Origin: Tetrahymena thermophila SB210
Taxonomy: Eukaryota; Ciliophora; Oligohymenophorea; Hymenostomatida; Tetrahymenidae
DNA length: 64,000 nucleotides
Direction: 5' to 3'
NCBI RefSeq assembly: GCF_000189635.1
Contig: NW_002476194.1
Coordinates: forward strand, 53,974 to 117,973
Of this stretch, positions 1 through 13,057 are shown in pieces (within the stretch, counting starts at the first letter, position 1; each line of letters starts with the position of its first letter). Under the pieces are notes generated by a model. It saw only the letters and a program-made list of their open reading frames with translations, was not told the origin of the DNA and made no database searches. Position numbers and translations under genes: made by a program.

Positions 1-3000
1 ATTGTTTAAAATTTGACAGCTTGCACAGTTTTTAATATTACCTAAACGTTAGATGATTAAAAAAATTATATTTTAATATTTTTAGCTAATTAACAATTTA
101 TAAAATTAGTTTTGTAAAGACTATTTGATTGTTTCAATTAAATTAGCAGACATTTATGTTAAAATAACTAAATGAATAACTAACTTAATTAAATTAGGAT
201 AATTCTAGCTTTCATATATTTATTTATTAAGGAACTTTAAAATTTATATTTATAGGTAAATCTTTTAAATTGGATAGACTATATATTATTTATAAAAACT
301 AAATATATGAAAGCCATTCCCTTATTATCAATAAATATTTATTTGTGAATATGTAAAAAATAGTAATTACAAAAAGAGCTTAGCTATTCGAGGACAATCT
401 AATTTAATTGATTTAGTTTAATTTAGTAATAAATAGTTAATTTTGGAATGTATGACTTCTAATAAATAAATTAATATTGAATGTTAAAAGTATCGCAAAA
501 AACAATGTCTCCAACCTTTACAAATTACCTTTAAATTAAAAGAAATAATCATTTGAAAATTAATTTAAATTAATTTGAAAAATAATACCATTTATTTAAG
601 CAATAAGCATATACTTATTCCAAATTATTATTTAACTCATTTATGTAGTAATCATATAAATTGTATATACCAGCTATTTAAGGGTTACTATTTTGTTATA
701 TGAACTCTTTGTCTTCAAATAAATAATCTGGATATAAAATTTATGTCGAAGGAAGAAGGATGCAATACTGTGTTTGAAGGACTATATCTGCATATAGGAA
801 ATATTCAAAAGAACATTATAAGCAATTATTTACTGATGAGCATAGTTAGCACCTTTTAAAAATAAATATACATTTAATTTTAATTCAAATTTTTTTATTT
901 GAATAGTAGAAAAATTAAAATAAATAATTTATTCTAAAATTAAATAAATTATAATTTCAATAGTTTTATCTTTTAATAATAATTTTGATAATACTCATTA
1001 AATTTTTTTTTTTAGAATATATTACCCTTAGCTACATTACTATTTTATAGGGGTGATATCTAATTATTTATATATCAATTATATCGTAAAAATTTAGTTG
1101 CCTTAGCTCTAGCTTTAGTTTGATATTTACTCGATCATTAAACTGCTATAACATTTTTAATTTCCAACCCACAAGTATGATGATGGACATCTTAAACATT
1201 AAGGAATAGTAGAAAGTTCTTTACACTAATTATCATATGCAGCACAATATTAATTATCATTTAATTACTTGTATACGCATGGCATATAGTTATAAACTTA
1301 AATTATGCATTAATCTTACTTTACATTCATTTTAGTAAATGGGGTGCAAGAGACTAGAATATATTTATAATTTACTTTATATTTATATCAAAATAATAAT
1401 CTTAATGATTACATTAAAGAGGATTATAGCACTCATTTTAATTACAAGCTTTACATACTGAGCCAGTAGATTGTATACATTTCCCTTTATTTTCATAAAT
1501 AATTTAAAAAATAATAAGTTTAATTTTTTTTTTAATACTAAAAAATGAATTACCATTAAAACCCAAACAAAAACCATCTTATATAGGAATGCATGAATCT
1601 CCAGATAGACATTGTGTGATATGACAAAAAGTACATGAACCAGAATTAATAGAAATACATTTATAATTATTGTCTACACATGTATTTAATGGATCTATAG
1701 GTATGCATTTAGGAGTTTCCGAATTATCCAAGCAAAATAAGTTCATCTAACAAGATAACTGTAAATTTGTTTAAAATAATTAACAAGTTTTTTATGAACT
1801 AATTTTACTAAATCTGAATTATTTTGAGACTAAGATTTCGATAAGCAACGACCATTTTTATCCAAAGCTAAATAAAATAAATATTTTATTTATTTTTAAC
1901 AAAAAAAAAAATTTAATTAGTTTTTATAAATACCAAAAGTATTTGAATCTTCCATTTCGACGCAATACTCTAATTTAAGCAAATCGTTTGTTATTTTACA
2001 AAACCTAGTTTATTTTTTTTTATGTTAAATAATTCAATCAATAATTTTTAAAAAATAAATAAATAAATTTTATTACCCTGAAACACACCATTTAGCACCA
2101 AATTACCCTGCTTATTCTGCTAATAAGCATTTTTAAGTTTTATTCTCTTAAGAGATATACAAATTTTAAGTCATTTCAAAGCATTCCTAATTTAGTAAAC
2201 AATAATTCTTTGAACATAGAACAGTTTAAGGTACTTCTTTTTGTTAGCATGTAGATGTTCCTTATTTTCTACCTGGGAAGCCTTAAAGTTCAGAGTAATC
2301 AACATGTACACAATTATTTAAGCTATCTAGGCATAAAGGTCCAAAGGTACATTAATAAGCAGAATTTAAACTATTATAGCAACCACAATACATAGCCGTT
2401 ACTAAATTAAGTTTAATAATAATTTTTATAAATTGCTTAAAATTAACTTTAATCACAAAAATATTTTATTTTCAAATTTAAATTTACTCTTTGATAAGCA
2501 ATTTGTTGTATTTTAACAATTTTTTAACTACTGATCTGTAAATTTTTAACATTATCCCCTAGTATCTTTTATTACATAATCTAAGTCTGTATCTGAATTT
2601 ACACACAAATATGAACTATTTATATATGCAGAGCAAAAGCTTAGGACCATATCAACAATCATTTAGCTTGAAGAACCTCCCTCACGAATACAAACATGGT
2701 TTCCATCATCTTTACAAGGGCTTTCGTCATTATCTAATTATTTGCAGTAAAAACTGTCATCAATATTACTTCTTTGTTTCCTACAATATCCAGGAGCACA
2801 CCAAATAGCATTTTTACTGGTATCTGTGTCACCGACATTTCCAAAACACTGGTATGTACCTTTCTGAGTCATTATTCTATTTAAAGTTGCATCACTAGAT
2901 AAGATCCTACATGATTAATTTATATCTATACAATATAACTTAGAACATCTATTTTATTAATAAAATTTTATTCAACAAATAGTACTAAAAATATTTTATA

Positions 3001-6000
3001 ATTTAATTATCTTTAAATGGTAATTATTTTTGAATTATTTTATCTTTAGGATTTAAATTAGAGAGTGTTTTACTTAATTGCTTGAGGCTAGTTTTCGATA
3101 AGACAGATATTGTTATTGTCAGCTCCTACGATTTAGTTAAATTATAATTCATAATTCACACATGCCTGACTAACAGCAGAACTTGTATCTTGACAGATAA
3201 AGTTAACTGAAAAGTTGCAAACTTGTATTTGATTGTTGTAATATACTCCTACAAAGGCGCATGTCCCATCAATATATTTACCCTATTATATAAAAAAATA
3301 TATTATTTATTTCTACATTTTTTAAGTTTCACATCATACAATTAGATTTGTATTTTATTATATAGTCTAAGGCCAAACATCCCATTCAGAGCACCCCTAA
3401 TAAGAAGCATCAAAGTTATTTAAACAGATAAACTAAATTTATTAATTGCAATATTTTATTTGGTTCTAAGCAAAGATATTTAGGTAAGCACAGCTTCCGT
3501 CAACATATCTACCCTATTAAAATCAATATTTTAATAAAAGTAAAAACAAAATTTAAACTTGATTACAATAGGTTTAGTTTAGTCTAATTAGTTTAAAGTA
3601 TTAATATCCCACCAGAAAACAGCTTCATCTTTTAATTTTCTATTATCTATGCAAACACTATTTACTTATTCATTCCAAAATAAAATTTATTTAGAAGCAT
3701 AAGTATTTAAGAAAGCACATTTCATGTCAGAAAATATCCCCTTTTTATAATGAAAAAATTTCAATAAATAAATGATTTAAAAATTAAATTAAATTTTACA
3801 ATCACTTGAGTTTGTGAGTTAATTACATTTGATGTAGGACGTTGCCAGATAAGGCATGCTTAATTGGTTTAAGTATCATCCAAGCAAACATTTTTTATTT
3901 ATTAATTGCATTATTTAATAATTTTATTAGAACGTTCATCAAGAAAGGCACAACTATTGTCTGTTCGTATTCCCTATTTTTCATTCATATCTTAGAAATG
4001 AATTTATAATGAAAAAAATTTTTTACCACAGCCTATTTGGTTATTGAAGAATCTAGAGAATTCATATTCCAATTTAAACAAGCTTGATTATTTTAAGAAG
4101 TATTATCTATACAGACCCCAAAAACACTATAATTGCAATTTTATATTGGTTTATTATCATAAATATTTAAAATAGCGCATGTATTGTCTTAGAATATACC
4201 CTTAATAATTAATTAAATTTTTAAGAATTAAAAATATAAAAAATACTTACAACAGGATATATATATTATGGAGAAGGAGTAGTATTCCATTAAATGCATC
4301 CTTATTAGTTGTTATTGACAGATGAATTATATATGCAGACATTATTTTAAATATTGCAATCTTTAATTTAATTTTGAACGAAAATATTTAGATATGCACA
4401 AGAGCCATCTTTGAAGATCCCCTTTAATAAAAATTATAATATACTCTTTATATTTAATTCAGACTAAATCAGTAATAAATAGTGAATGTTAGTAAAAAAA
4501 TATCAAAGGAATTTGAATAAAGTTGTAAATACAATAGGATTCGGATCAAATTAGTCTTTCCACCAAAAAGCAGCTTAATTACTCTAATCCCTATTATCTA
4601 AGCAAATATTAGTTACTTAACTATTCCAGAATAAGATAGATTTTTAAGCATAAGTATTTAAGAAAGAGCATGAATAGTCATTGAATATTCCCTTAATTAA
4701 TTAAAATAAATTTTATAAACCAATCAATTATTAAAATTAAGAAAGTTAATTCTTTACAATAACTTATTCTGGAGAGTTAGTTACACTTGAGACTGCAAGT
4801 TACCAGTTTAAACATGCTTGATTACTTTAATTTCTATTATCTAAGCATATGGTTTTTATTTGTTAATTACAATTTTTAATTATCGAATTTTAATATTTAT
4901 TCTAAAATGCACAACTATTGTCAGCAAATATTCCCTATTTAGTTTTATTAAAAATATGTGAATTTAAAATATAATTTATCCATTAATTTTTTTTATATTT
5001 CACCATTTATAATTGTATATATTAAAATTTTAATTTTACCACAGCCTAATTAGAATTTGAAGAATCTAGAAAACCCATATTCCAATTTAAACAAGCTTGA
5101 TTGTTTTGTGAAGTATTATCTAAACAAACCCCATAAACGCTATAATTACAGTATTTTATGGGCTTATTAGAATAAATATTTAAAATAGCACATGTATTGT
5201 CTTAATAAATACCCTTAAAATAATAAATTAAAATTAAAATTTTTTAAATTATATAAAAATGGTTACAATAGGATATATATATTATGTTGAAGGTTTAACA
5301 TTCCATTAAATACATCCTTGCTAGCTGTTATTGTCAGAAGAATTATATATGCAGACATTATTTACTGTACTACAGTCTTTTATTTAATTTTGAACAAAAA
5401 TATTTAGATATGCACAAGAGCCATCTTAGAAGATCCCCTTTACAAAAATTATAAAAATATTATTTAATTCTAAATGAAATTTATATTTGACCTAGCTTAA
5501 TCTAGTAAATAGTGAAAGTGGGAAAAAATATCATAATTAAAAGAAATATCAAAAGAATTTGAATAAAATTGTAAATACGATAGGATTTGGATCAGATTAG
5601 TCTTTCCACCAAAAAGCAGCTTAATTATGTTAATCCCTGTTATCTAAGCAAACATTAGTTGCCTAACTATTCCAGAACAATATAACTTTTTAAGCATAAG
5701 TATTTAAGTAAGAGCATGAATAGTCATTGAAAATTCCCTTATTTAATTAAAATAAGTATTACAAACTAATCAATCACCAAATTAATAAAGTTAATTTTTA
5801 CAATAACTTAAGTTGCTGAGTTAGTTACACTTGAGGCTGCAATTTACCAGTTTAAGCATGCTTGATTACTTTAATTTCTATTATCTAAGCATATGGTGTT
5901 TATTTATTAATTACAATTTTTAATAATCTTATTTTAATAGTTATTCTGAAATGCACAACTATTGTCAGTATATATTCCCTATTTAGTTTATTAAAAATTT

Positions 6001-9000
6001 GTGAATTTAAAATATAAGTTATTTATTCATTTTTTTTATATTTCGCATTTTATTGTTGTAAATATTAAAATATTACCACAGCCTAATTAGAAATTGAAGA
6101 ATCTAGTTAATTCAAATTCCAATTTAAACAAGCTTGATTATTTTGAGAAGTATTATCTAAACAGACCCCATAAATACTATAATTACATTAATTTATGGGC
6201 TTATTAGAATACATATTTAAAATAGCACAAGTATTGTCTTGATAAATACCCTTAAAATAATTAGTTAAAATTAAATCTTTTAAGAATTAAAAATAAAAAG
6301 ATGCTTACAACAGGATATGATGAAGAAGTATAATAATTCCATTAAATACATCCTTACTAGTTATTATTGATAGATGAATTATATATGCAGACATTATTTT
6401 AAATATTGCAATCTTTTATTTAATTTTGAACGAAAATATTTAGATATGCACAAGAGCCATCCATAAAGATTCCCTTTTCATAAATTAAAATAATATTATT
6501 TATGAAATTTATATTTAGCCTAACTAAATCTGTAATATATTGTGTAATTTAGTAAAAAAATATCATAATTAAAAGAAATATAATTGGATTTTATATAAAG
6601 TTGCAATTACAATAGGATTTGGATCAGATGAGTCTTTCCACCAAAAAACAGCTTAATTATTTTAATTTTTATTCTCTAAGCAAACGTTACTTACTTAACT
6701 ATTCCATTATAATATAGCTTTTTAAGCATAAGTATTTAAGAAAGAGCATGAATAGTCATTGAAGATTCCCTTAATTAATGAAAATATTATAAACAAATCA
6801 ATTATTAAATTAAGAAAGTTAATTGTTTACAATAACTTGGTTTGGCGAGTTAGTTACACTTGAGAGTGCAAGCTACCAGTTTAAACATGCTTGATTACTT
6901 AAATTTCTATTATCTAAGCATATGGTATTTATTTATTAATTGCAATTTGAGATTTGTTTATTTGAATATTAATTCAAAAATGCACAACTATTGTCAGTAA
7001 ATATTCCCTATTTAGTTTAATTAAATATATTTGAATTTAAAATTTAAGTATCTATAGATTTTTATTATATTCAACATTTTATTATTGTAGATATTAAAAT
7101 TTAAATTTTACCACAGCCTAATTAGAAATTGAAGAATCTAGAGAACTCATATTCCAATTAAGACAGGCTTGATTGTTTTGAGAATTATTATCTAAACAGA
7201 CCCCATAAACACTATAATTACATTATTATATAGGCTTATTAGAATAAATATTTAAAATAGCACATGTATTGTCTTAATAAATACCCTTAAAATAATTAAT
7301 TAAAATTAAATTTTTATAAAATTAAAAATATAAAAATGGTTACAATAGGATATATATATTGTTCTGAAAATGTAAAATTCCATTAAATACATCCTTGCTT
7401 GTTGTTATTGACAGAAGAATTATATTTACAAACATTATTTATTGTACTACAGTCTTTTATTTAATTTTGAACAAAAGTATTTAGATATGCACAAGAACCA
7501 TCGTTGAATATACCCTTTAAGAAAAATTAAAAAAAATATTATTTAGTTCTATATGAAATTTATATTTGACCTAACTCAATAGTAAATAATGAAAATAGGG
7601 AAAAATATCAGAATTAAAAGAAATATCAAAGTATCTGAAAAAGCAATTACAATTGGATTTGGATCAGATGAGTCTTTCCACCAAAAAACAGCTTAATTAG
7701 CCTTATCCCTATTATCTAAGCAAACATTAGTTACTTAACTATTCCAGAATAATATAGCTTTTTAAGCATAAGTATTTAAGTAAGAGCACGAATAGTCATT
7801 GAAGATTCCCTTATTTAATTAAAATAAATAATAATAATTAATGTATTATAAAATTATTAAAGATAATTTTTTACAATAATTTGAGTTGGTGAGTTAATTA
7901 CACTTGAAGCTGCAACCTACCAATTTATACATGCTTGTAAATTTTGATTTTTATTATCTAAGCATATGTTGTTAATTTGTTAATTACAATTTAAAATTTC
8001 CTAATTTTAATATTAATTCAAAAATGCACAACTATTGTCAGCAAACCTTCCCTATTTAGTTTTATTAAAAATTTGTTAATTTAAGATCTATATTATGTAA
8101 AAATTTTTATTTTATTCAAATTTAGAAAGTTGAAAGTATCAAAATTTTACCACAGCCTAATTAGGAATTGAAGAATCTAGAGAACTCATATTCCAATTTA
8201 AGCAAGCTTAATTATCTTGAGTAGTATTATCTAAACAAATTGCATTGATATTAAAATTGCAGTTTATTATTTTTTATTTAGTATATATATTTTAAATGGC
8301 GCATGAAAAATCACTAAATATTCCCTAATTGATTTAATTAATATTTTTTTTAAAAATTAAAGTAAATTTTTAGAATAAAAAGTTAAAATTTAATAAATAC
8401 TATTGGTTAAGTTGTTTATTATATAGATGAAAGATTCCATGAAATACATCCTTATAGATTATTATTGAGAGAAGAATTATAAATACACACACCAGTATTT
8501 TAAGTGTTGCAATTATTGATTTTTTTACTATCGTATACATCTTTATATGCACATGTTCCATCAGAAAATATTCCCTAATATTATTAATTATTTGTATAAA
8601 AATAAATTAAATACAACAATTTTTATTTTTAAAAATATTAACTTTTTCTTAAAATATATATAAATAATTAATTAATTAAAATATATTATACTATTATTAT
8701 TTGATTATTGTTTTAAGAGATTTACTGAGTATTCCATTAAAAGCAACCTTATTAATTGTTAGCAGTACTGTCTAAGCAAACCGAATTAATATTTTAATTA
8801 CAATATTTTATTTGATTGTTTGAATAGACTCCTAAGAATACGCATGTCCCATCAATATCAAATTTACCCTAACAATTATTTAATTAAATAATTTCTTTAA
8901 AAAATTAATAAATTACTATTGGCTATGAAGTATCTAAAATATTTAATTTAGAGAGATCCCAACAAGTGTTGTCAGTTGGATTAAAACATACTGAGTTAAC

Positions 9001-9775
9001 ATATAAATGAGAGCAATCATTTTAGGAATTCACTTTCTAACTTTATGTTATACAGTTTCTTTATATACCTGAAACACCTAAAATCCCATACTAAGTATAA
9101 AGGGTTTGCATTTATGAAGTATTATATATATTGCATTTATTATTATCATTTTAGTTGATGCAGTAATTATCTGCACAAGAAACTGCATTTAGATTATCAT
9201 TTAATCCTAATATGCAAACTTTAGACACTCCTGATAAACCATTTAAACTAGTTTGAGGCAGATCTCTATAACCTATGCAAGTTATTGAAGCATCTTTACT
9301 TTATAATTAACATACAGGATTTGTTGAAAAATCAGAAAGATTACCAGAGTATAAAGTAATCACCCAATTCTATAAATTAAGCTATAGTAAATCTGTATTT
9401 TTTAAATATACAAAATTAGTTATGTAAAATATTTTATATTAACACTTTAAGCATAGAATTTAATTTACTAAACTAATTGCATAAAAAGAAAGAATTTTGA
9501 TTTGTAAGGCACCGCCCTCCTTTGAAGCCTCCAATATTAACAAGTTAAGTATTTGTAACATCATAACATGATTATTAATCTACACAACAAAAACTTGCAC
9601 TGTTGTTAAGATTATAGTTACTACATCCTTAAGTTATCCATGCACATTAATCATTATAGTTAGCGCCTGTTGCTAAAGCACAGTTGCATGTTAATATAAA
9701 CTACCAATCGTATTAGCTATTTAAGCATCTTATAAAAAAAATAAGTTATAAACAAATATACTTTATTCTATACAT
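1..9775 (-). CDS. Giant Cys-module surface protein, copy A (partial, 3' end outside window)
   Basis: Minus-strand gene whose 3' part lies beyond the left edge. The start ATG at 9775-9773 opens a hydrophobic signal-peptide-like stretch (starts MYRIKYICLQLIFF). Exon 1 is 9469-9775 and exon 2 is 8917-9392; their phases join (1, then 0), and both are Cys-rich. From exon start 8868 down to about 3040 there are 23 exons, each encoding one module of about 60 residues of the form G-I-x-x-D-x-x-C-A-x-L-N ... C ... V-C-L-D ... A-C-x-W. Below 3 kb, Cys-rich exons of furin/growth-factor-receptor type follow, for example CRCPSSYLWVG-like text near 1.15 kb (LRCPSSYLWVGNQKC). The gene is homologous along its whole visible length to copy B, which continues into a beta-helix and a membrane domain, so copy A probably does too (inference). 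No function is recognised. Predicted location is the cell surface. Confidence 0.75.
3040..8868 (-). repeat. Tandem array of 23 Cys-module exons, copy A
   Basis: Exon starts, read as the plus-strand signature ..tAYCCCt, recur at about 3283, 3513, 3740, 3973, 4202, 4426, 4690, 4931, 5213, 5442, 5737, 5979, 6253, 6472, 6772, 7012, 7283, 7515, 7808, 8053, 8323, 8570 and 8868. Exons are roughly 190 bp and introns roughly 50-80 bp. Four module types follow each other in fixed order, giving a higher-order unit of about 1.03 kb. The marker ccacagcct occurs near 4025, 5040, 6075, 7110 and 8151. The introns repeat along with the exons, so the array grew by DNA duplication of whole exon-intron blocks. 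Confidence 0.85.
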
Positions 9776-10690
9776 TCTTTTTCTTTTTCTACTTTTTTAT
9801 CATAATTATACTAAAAGAAAATTAATTATCATATATTTTACAAAAGAATCCAAATAATTACAATTTTTTGAAAAGAAATTGTGGTTATCCTAAATCTCTT
9901 CTGACTTTCTACTTTGAAAAAAAAAGTTATTTGATTTTCCTCTAAAAATTTAAATAAATTTCTCGTATTAAAATTTTACCAATAAATTAGAAGTAGGTAC
10001 TTATGTAAAAATATAAAAATTTAGAAATGTAATAAATTAATTACCATACAAAGTATATCAATAATTAATTTGTTGTAAAAATTAATATTTACATAAAAAT
10101 TGAATTTAAGGTATCAAAAAATTACTATTTTTTATCTCAACAAATCTTTTTACATTTTAGCTAAAAATATTTCTTTCGAATTTTTCATAAAATACATTAA
10201 AAATAAAATAAAGGCTATAAAATATTGTGTAAATCAAATAAGAAGGCTTAAAAAATAAAATGAAACTAGTCATAGTTTTCAACTAAGCCCAATAATAAAT
10301 GCTAATTTAAAAAGAGACTCAAATAAGTATTAATAAACCCATTTTAAAAATATTATTAATTTATTAAAAATTATGTACATATTAATTAAAGTTTAAATGA
10401 TTCTTTCTTTTAATTTTATTGAAAAAATATTTAATAGTAAAAAGATAAAATAATTAAATTTGAAAACTAAAAAAGAAAAAAAAATAAATATAAAATCAAT
10501 TAGAAATTATTTATTTAATAATTAATTTAATTATTTTAAATTTTTCTTTTGATTTTTTTAACTAAATTGTAAAATAAATATCTTCAAAACTTATTTAAAA
10601 TAATTTAATATTAAATATTCAAAGCATCAAGTTTTTTGGATCAGCAATATTATAAAATTAACTATTTTATTTTTTACCTAAAACATTTAA
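9776..10690. other. Intergenic region 5' of giant gene A
   Basis: AT-rich DNA with no convincing coding frame. It lies between the divergent starts of giant gene A (minus) and LRR gene 1 (plus), so it should carry promoter elements for both. It is conserved with 32019-32960 upstream of copy B, including a shared block around 10140-10230 (ctttcgaatttttca). No specific motif can be assigned. Confidence 0.6.
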
Positions 10691-12863
10691 ATTATACATT
10701 TAGGATTTAGGAAATCCGAATACCCGATATCCGAGATAACGAGAGTTTACAGTAATACAACCGTTAGCGAAAATATTAAAAGCTTGCAAGAATGTATTAA
10801 ATATCTAGATTTAAAAATCATTTCTATTTTTAATAGGTATAGTAAATAGATTGATATTGATATTATTAGAGAATCTATTTTCTCAAATAATAATATTCTG
10901 ACTATTAATCTTGATTTTACAAATGACTTAACAGTTGTTAGGATTTAAACGTTAGTTTTTTTTGAAAAATTAAATTAATGGAGATGGTATCAATTTTTTA
11001 TGAGAAAATTGAAAAAATTAGTGACACACTATTTGTAATTTTATTGAGATTTTTAAATATTCACTATCAAAAAATAAAATAAAGCTAATTTAAATAAATG
11101 AGATTTACTTTTTTCTGTATATATTATGTGTTTTTTTTAGTTTCTTCACAAGACAGATTTTTTTTAAAAGTTTTAAAAAAATGTTATTTTAAAATTAAAA
11201 TAAGAAAATATTTTTAAGAATTTGCTAAATTGTCAAATTAAAAAATAATTATATTTATTTTAGAGATTTAATTAGCTATTTTGTTTTTTAATTAATTACT
11301 TTATAAAGGATTAGGTTTTAACTATCTTCTTAATTTTTTTATTTTTTGCTTTACTTTGATTAAATTTTAAGTTTATAAAAGTTAAAAAAAATGGATAAAT
11401 TAAAAATAGCTCTTTAAAAATAAGAATTTAAAGTCTTAGAAGAAGTATTTTGAATTTAAATTAGTTTTAAAATTATTCAATTTTATTTTTTTTTAATAAA
11501 AGTTTCTTTCTTCTTTGTTATTTCATCACACAGAATTAGAATTATATTTAGGGTAAGAAATATACTTTTTATCAAAAATATTTTATTTTTAATTCTATTT
11601 TTTATAAGAAAAAAAAATATTGGCAATTAAGAAGCTTCTCAAATAGCAAAAACCCTAAGAAAATGTTAAAATCTTACTAAGCTAAAGCTTGTGCTATTGT
11701 AAAAAATTTAATTTAAAATTAATTAATTCTATCAAATAAAAAAGTGAAAATAAAATATCAGAATATGGTGCTGTTGGTTTGGGAATCGCATTTCTGTAAT
11801 TGGTAAATCTTAAAATTTTAGAAATAAATCTAAGGTAACTTCCAAACTAGCTTTTATTTTTGCTCAATAACTTTAAATGTTTAATTGGGAAAAAAAATTA
11901 ATTTAATTTATTAATGTTTTGAATAAAAATGTTAGGGATAATAACATAGGTCCTAAAGGAACTGTGTAGATTGCTAATTCATTATCATATCTCCCACAAC
12001 TGAAAAATTTAACTTTGAATTTAAAGTAATAAATATTTTTTTATTTTATTCCTTTTATAAATGAAGTACTATTAAAAATAATTATTGGAATGTAATAAAA
12101 TATGAAAAGTGCTTTGATAAATAAATACTTATAAATATTTCAGTAAATTTATTCAAATTTCCTTAAATTAATTTATAATTAAAAATAAGTTTTTATAACT
12201 CTAGTTTAGTTAATTTAAATTTATTTTATTAATTTTTTTTTAAACAATTTCAAATCATAACAAATAACTTTTTTTCAATCAAGTAAAAATTTTATCGGTG
12301 ATGAAGGAGCATCTAAAATTGGTGAAGCTATTGCTAAAAGCTTAAATATATCTTTTTTAGAACTAAACTTAGCGTAAAAATTAATTTACTTATGAAATTT
12401 TGATGAATAAGTTAAAAATTAATAATTTTTAATTTTAATCTTTTTACCTACATATTTTATTTAATTTTAACAAAAATAGAAATAACTAAATTCTGTCAGA
12501 GGGTATTTCTAATTTATCTGAAGGAATAAAAAACTCTAAGTGTTTGATAAAATTGATACTTGATTTATAGTAAAATATTTAATATATATCTTAAAACAAA
12601 ATAAAAAATATTATCAAAAGTAATAATTCAATCAACGAAAGTGATTGCCAAAATTTAATTAATAGAATAGGGAGTAATAAAAATATTTTCTAATTAAATA
12701 TTATTATTTCGTAAGTTATTTATACATTTGCTAAAATAATTTTTTTTAAATATTGCATTTAATTATAAAAAGGTCTAATTTGATAAATGAAGAAGCATAA
12801 AAGAAACTAAGAATATAAGCAAAAAAAATAAATAGGATTGTGAAAGGTTACTTCTATCTTTGA
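10690..12863 (+). CDS. LRR gene 1 (one repeat per 90-bp exon; 5' end uncertain)
   Basis: Plus-strand gene encoding RNI/GALA-like leucine-rich repeats. Firm exons are 11609-11698, 11745-11834, 11936-12025, 12284-12373, 12480-12569, 12621-12710 and the terminal exon 12773-12863 (TGA at 12861). All internal ones are exactly 90 bp with phase-2 introns on both sides, and each encodes one 30-residue repeat, for example IGPKGTVQIANSLS..LPQLKNLTLNL and IGDEGASKIGEAIAKSLN. Coding-looking text at 10700-10950 (ILTINLDF) and an exon end at 11552 (ELELYLG) probably belong to the 5' part. I could not find the start codon or join these pieces, so the 5' limit is approximate. The partner is unknown; such repeats normally bind proteins. 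Its end is 194 bp from the end of giant gene B (convergent). Confidence 0.75.
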
Positions 12864-13057
12864 TTTACTTGGGTTATGAAGCATTTATTAATAAATATCT
12901 TTATAAATTATCTTTAAATTTTATGAAATGCTTTTTAAAAATTTGTTTATTTAAAACAAAAAAAAACAAAACATAAATAAAACAAACAAATTAAACTATT
13001 TAAGTTTTATTTAATTTATTTTTAATTATTTTAAAATCAATTCTATTTTCATTAAGT

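Larger units (their letters stand above)
1..10680. repeat. Segmental duplication, copy A
   Basis: Position 1 aligns with 21229, 3334 with 24767 and the start codon at 9775 with 32018. Similarity continues through the 5' intergenic DNA to about 10.68 kb (the motif gtttttggatcag occurs in both copies). Exons and introns are both conserved, with scattered substitutions and small indels. The offset grows from 21.2 to 22.2 kb because copy B carries extra modules and an intron insertion. The left limit is outside the window. Confidence 0.9.

Noticed and set aside
1327-1329. In-frame TGA that would end giant gene A here
   Set aside because: The same TGA occurs at the matching place in copy B, and Cys-rich coding frames resume beyond it in both copies, so it lies in an intron. 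The exact splice sites were not settled.
1383-1577. 64-codon minus-strand ORF
   Set aside because: It reads across an exon of giant gene A and an intron in a wrong frame. The frame that keeps the Cys pattern is different.
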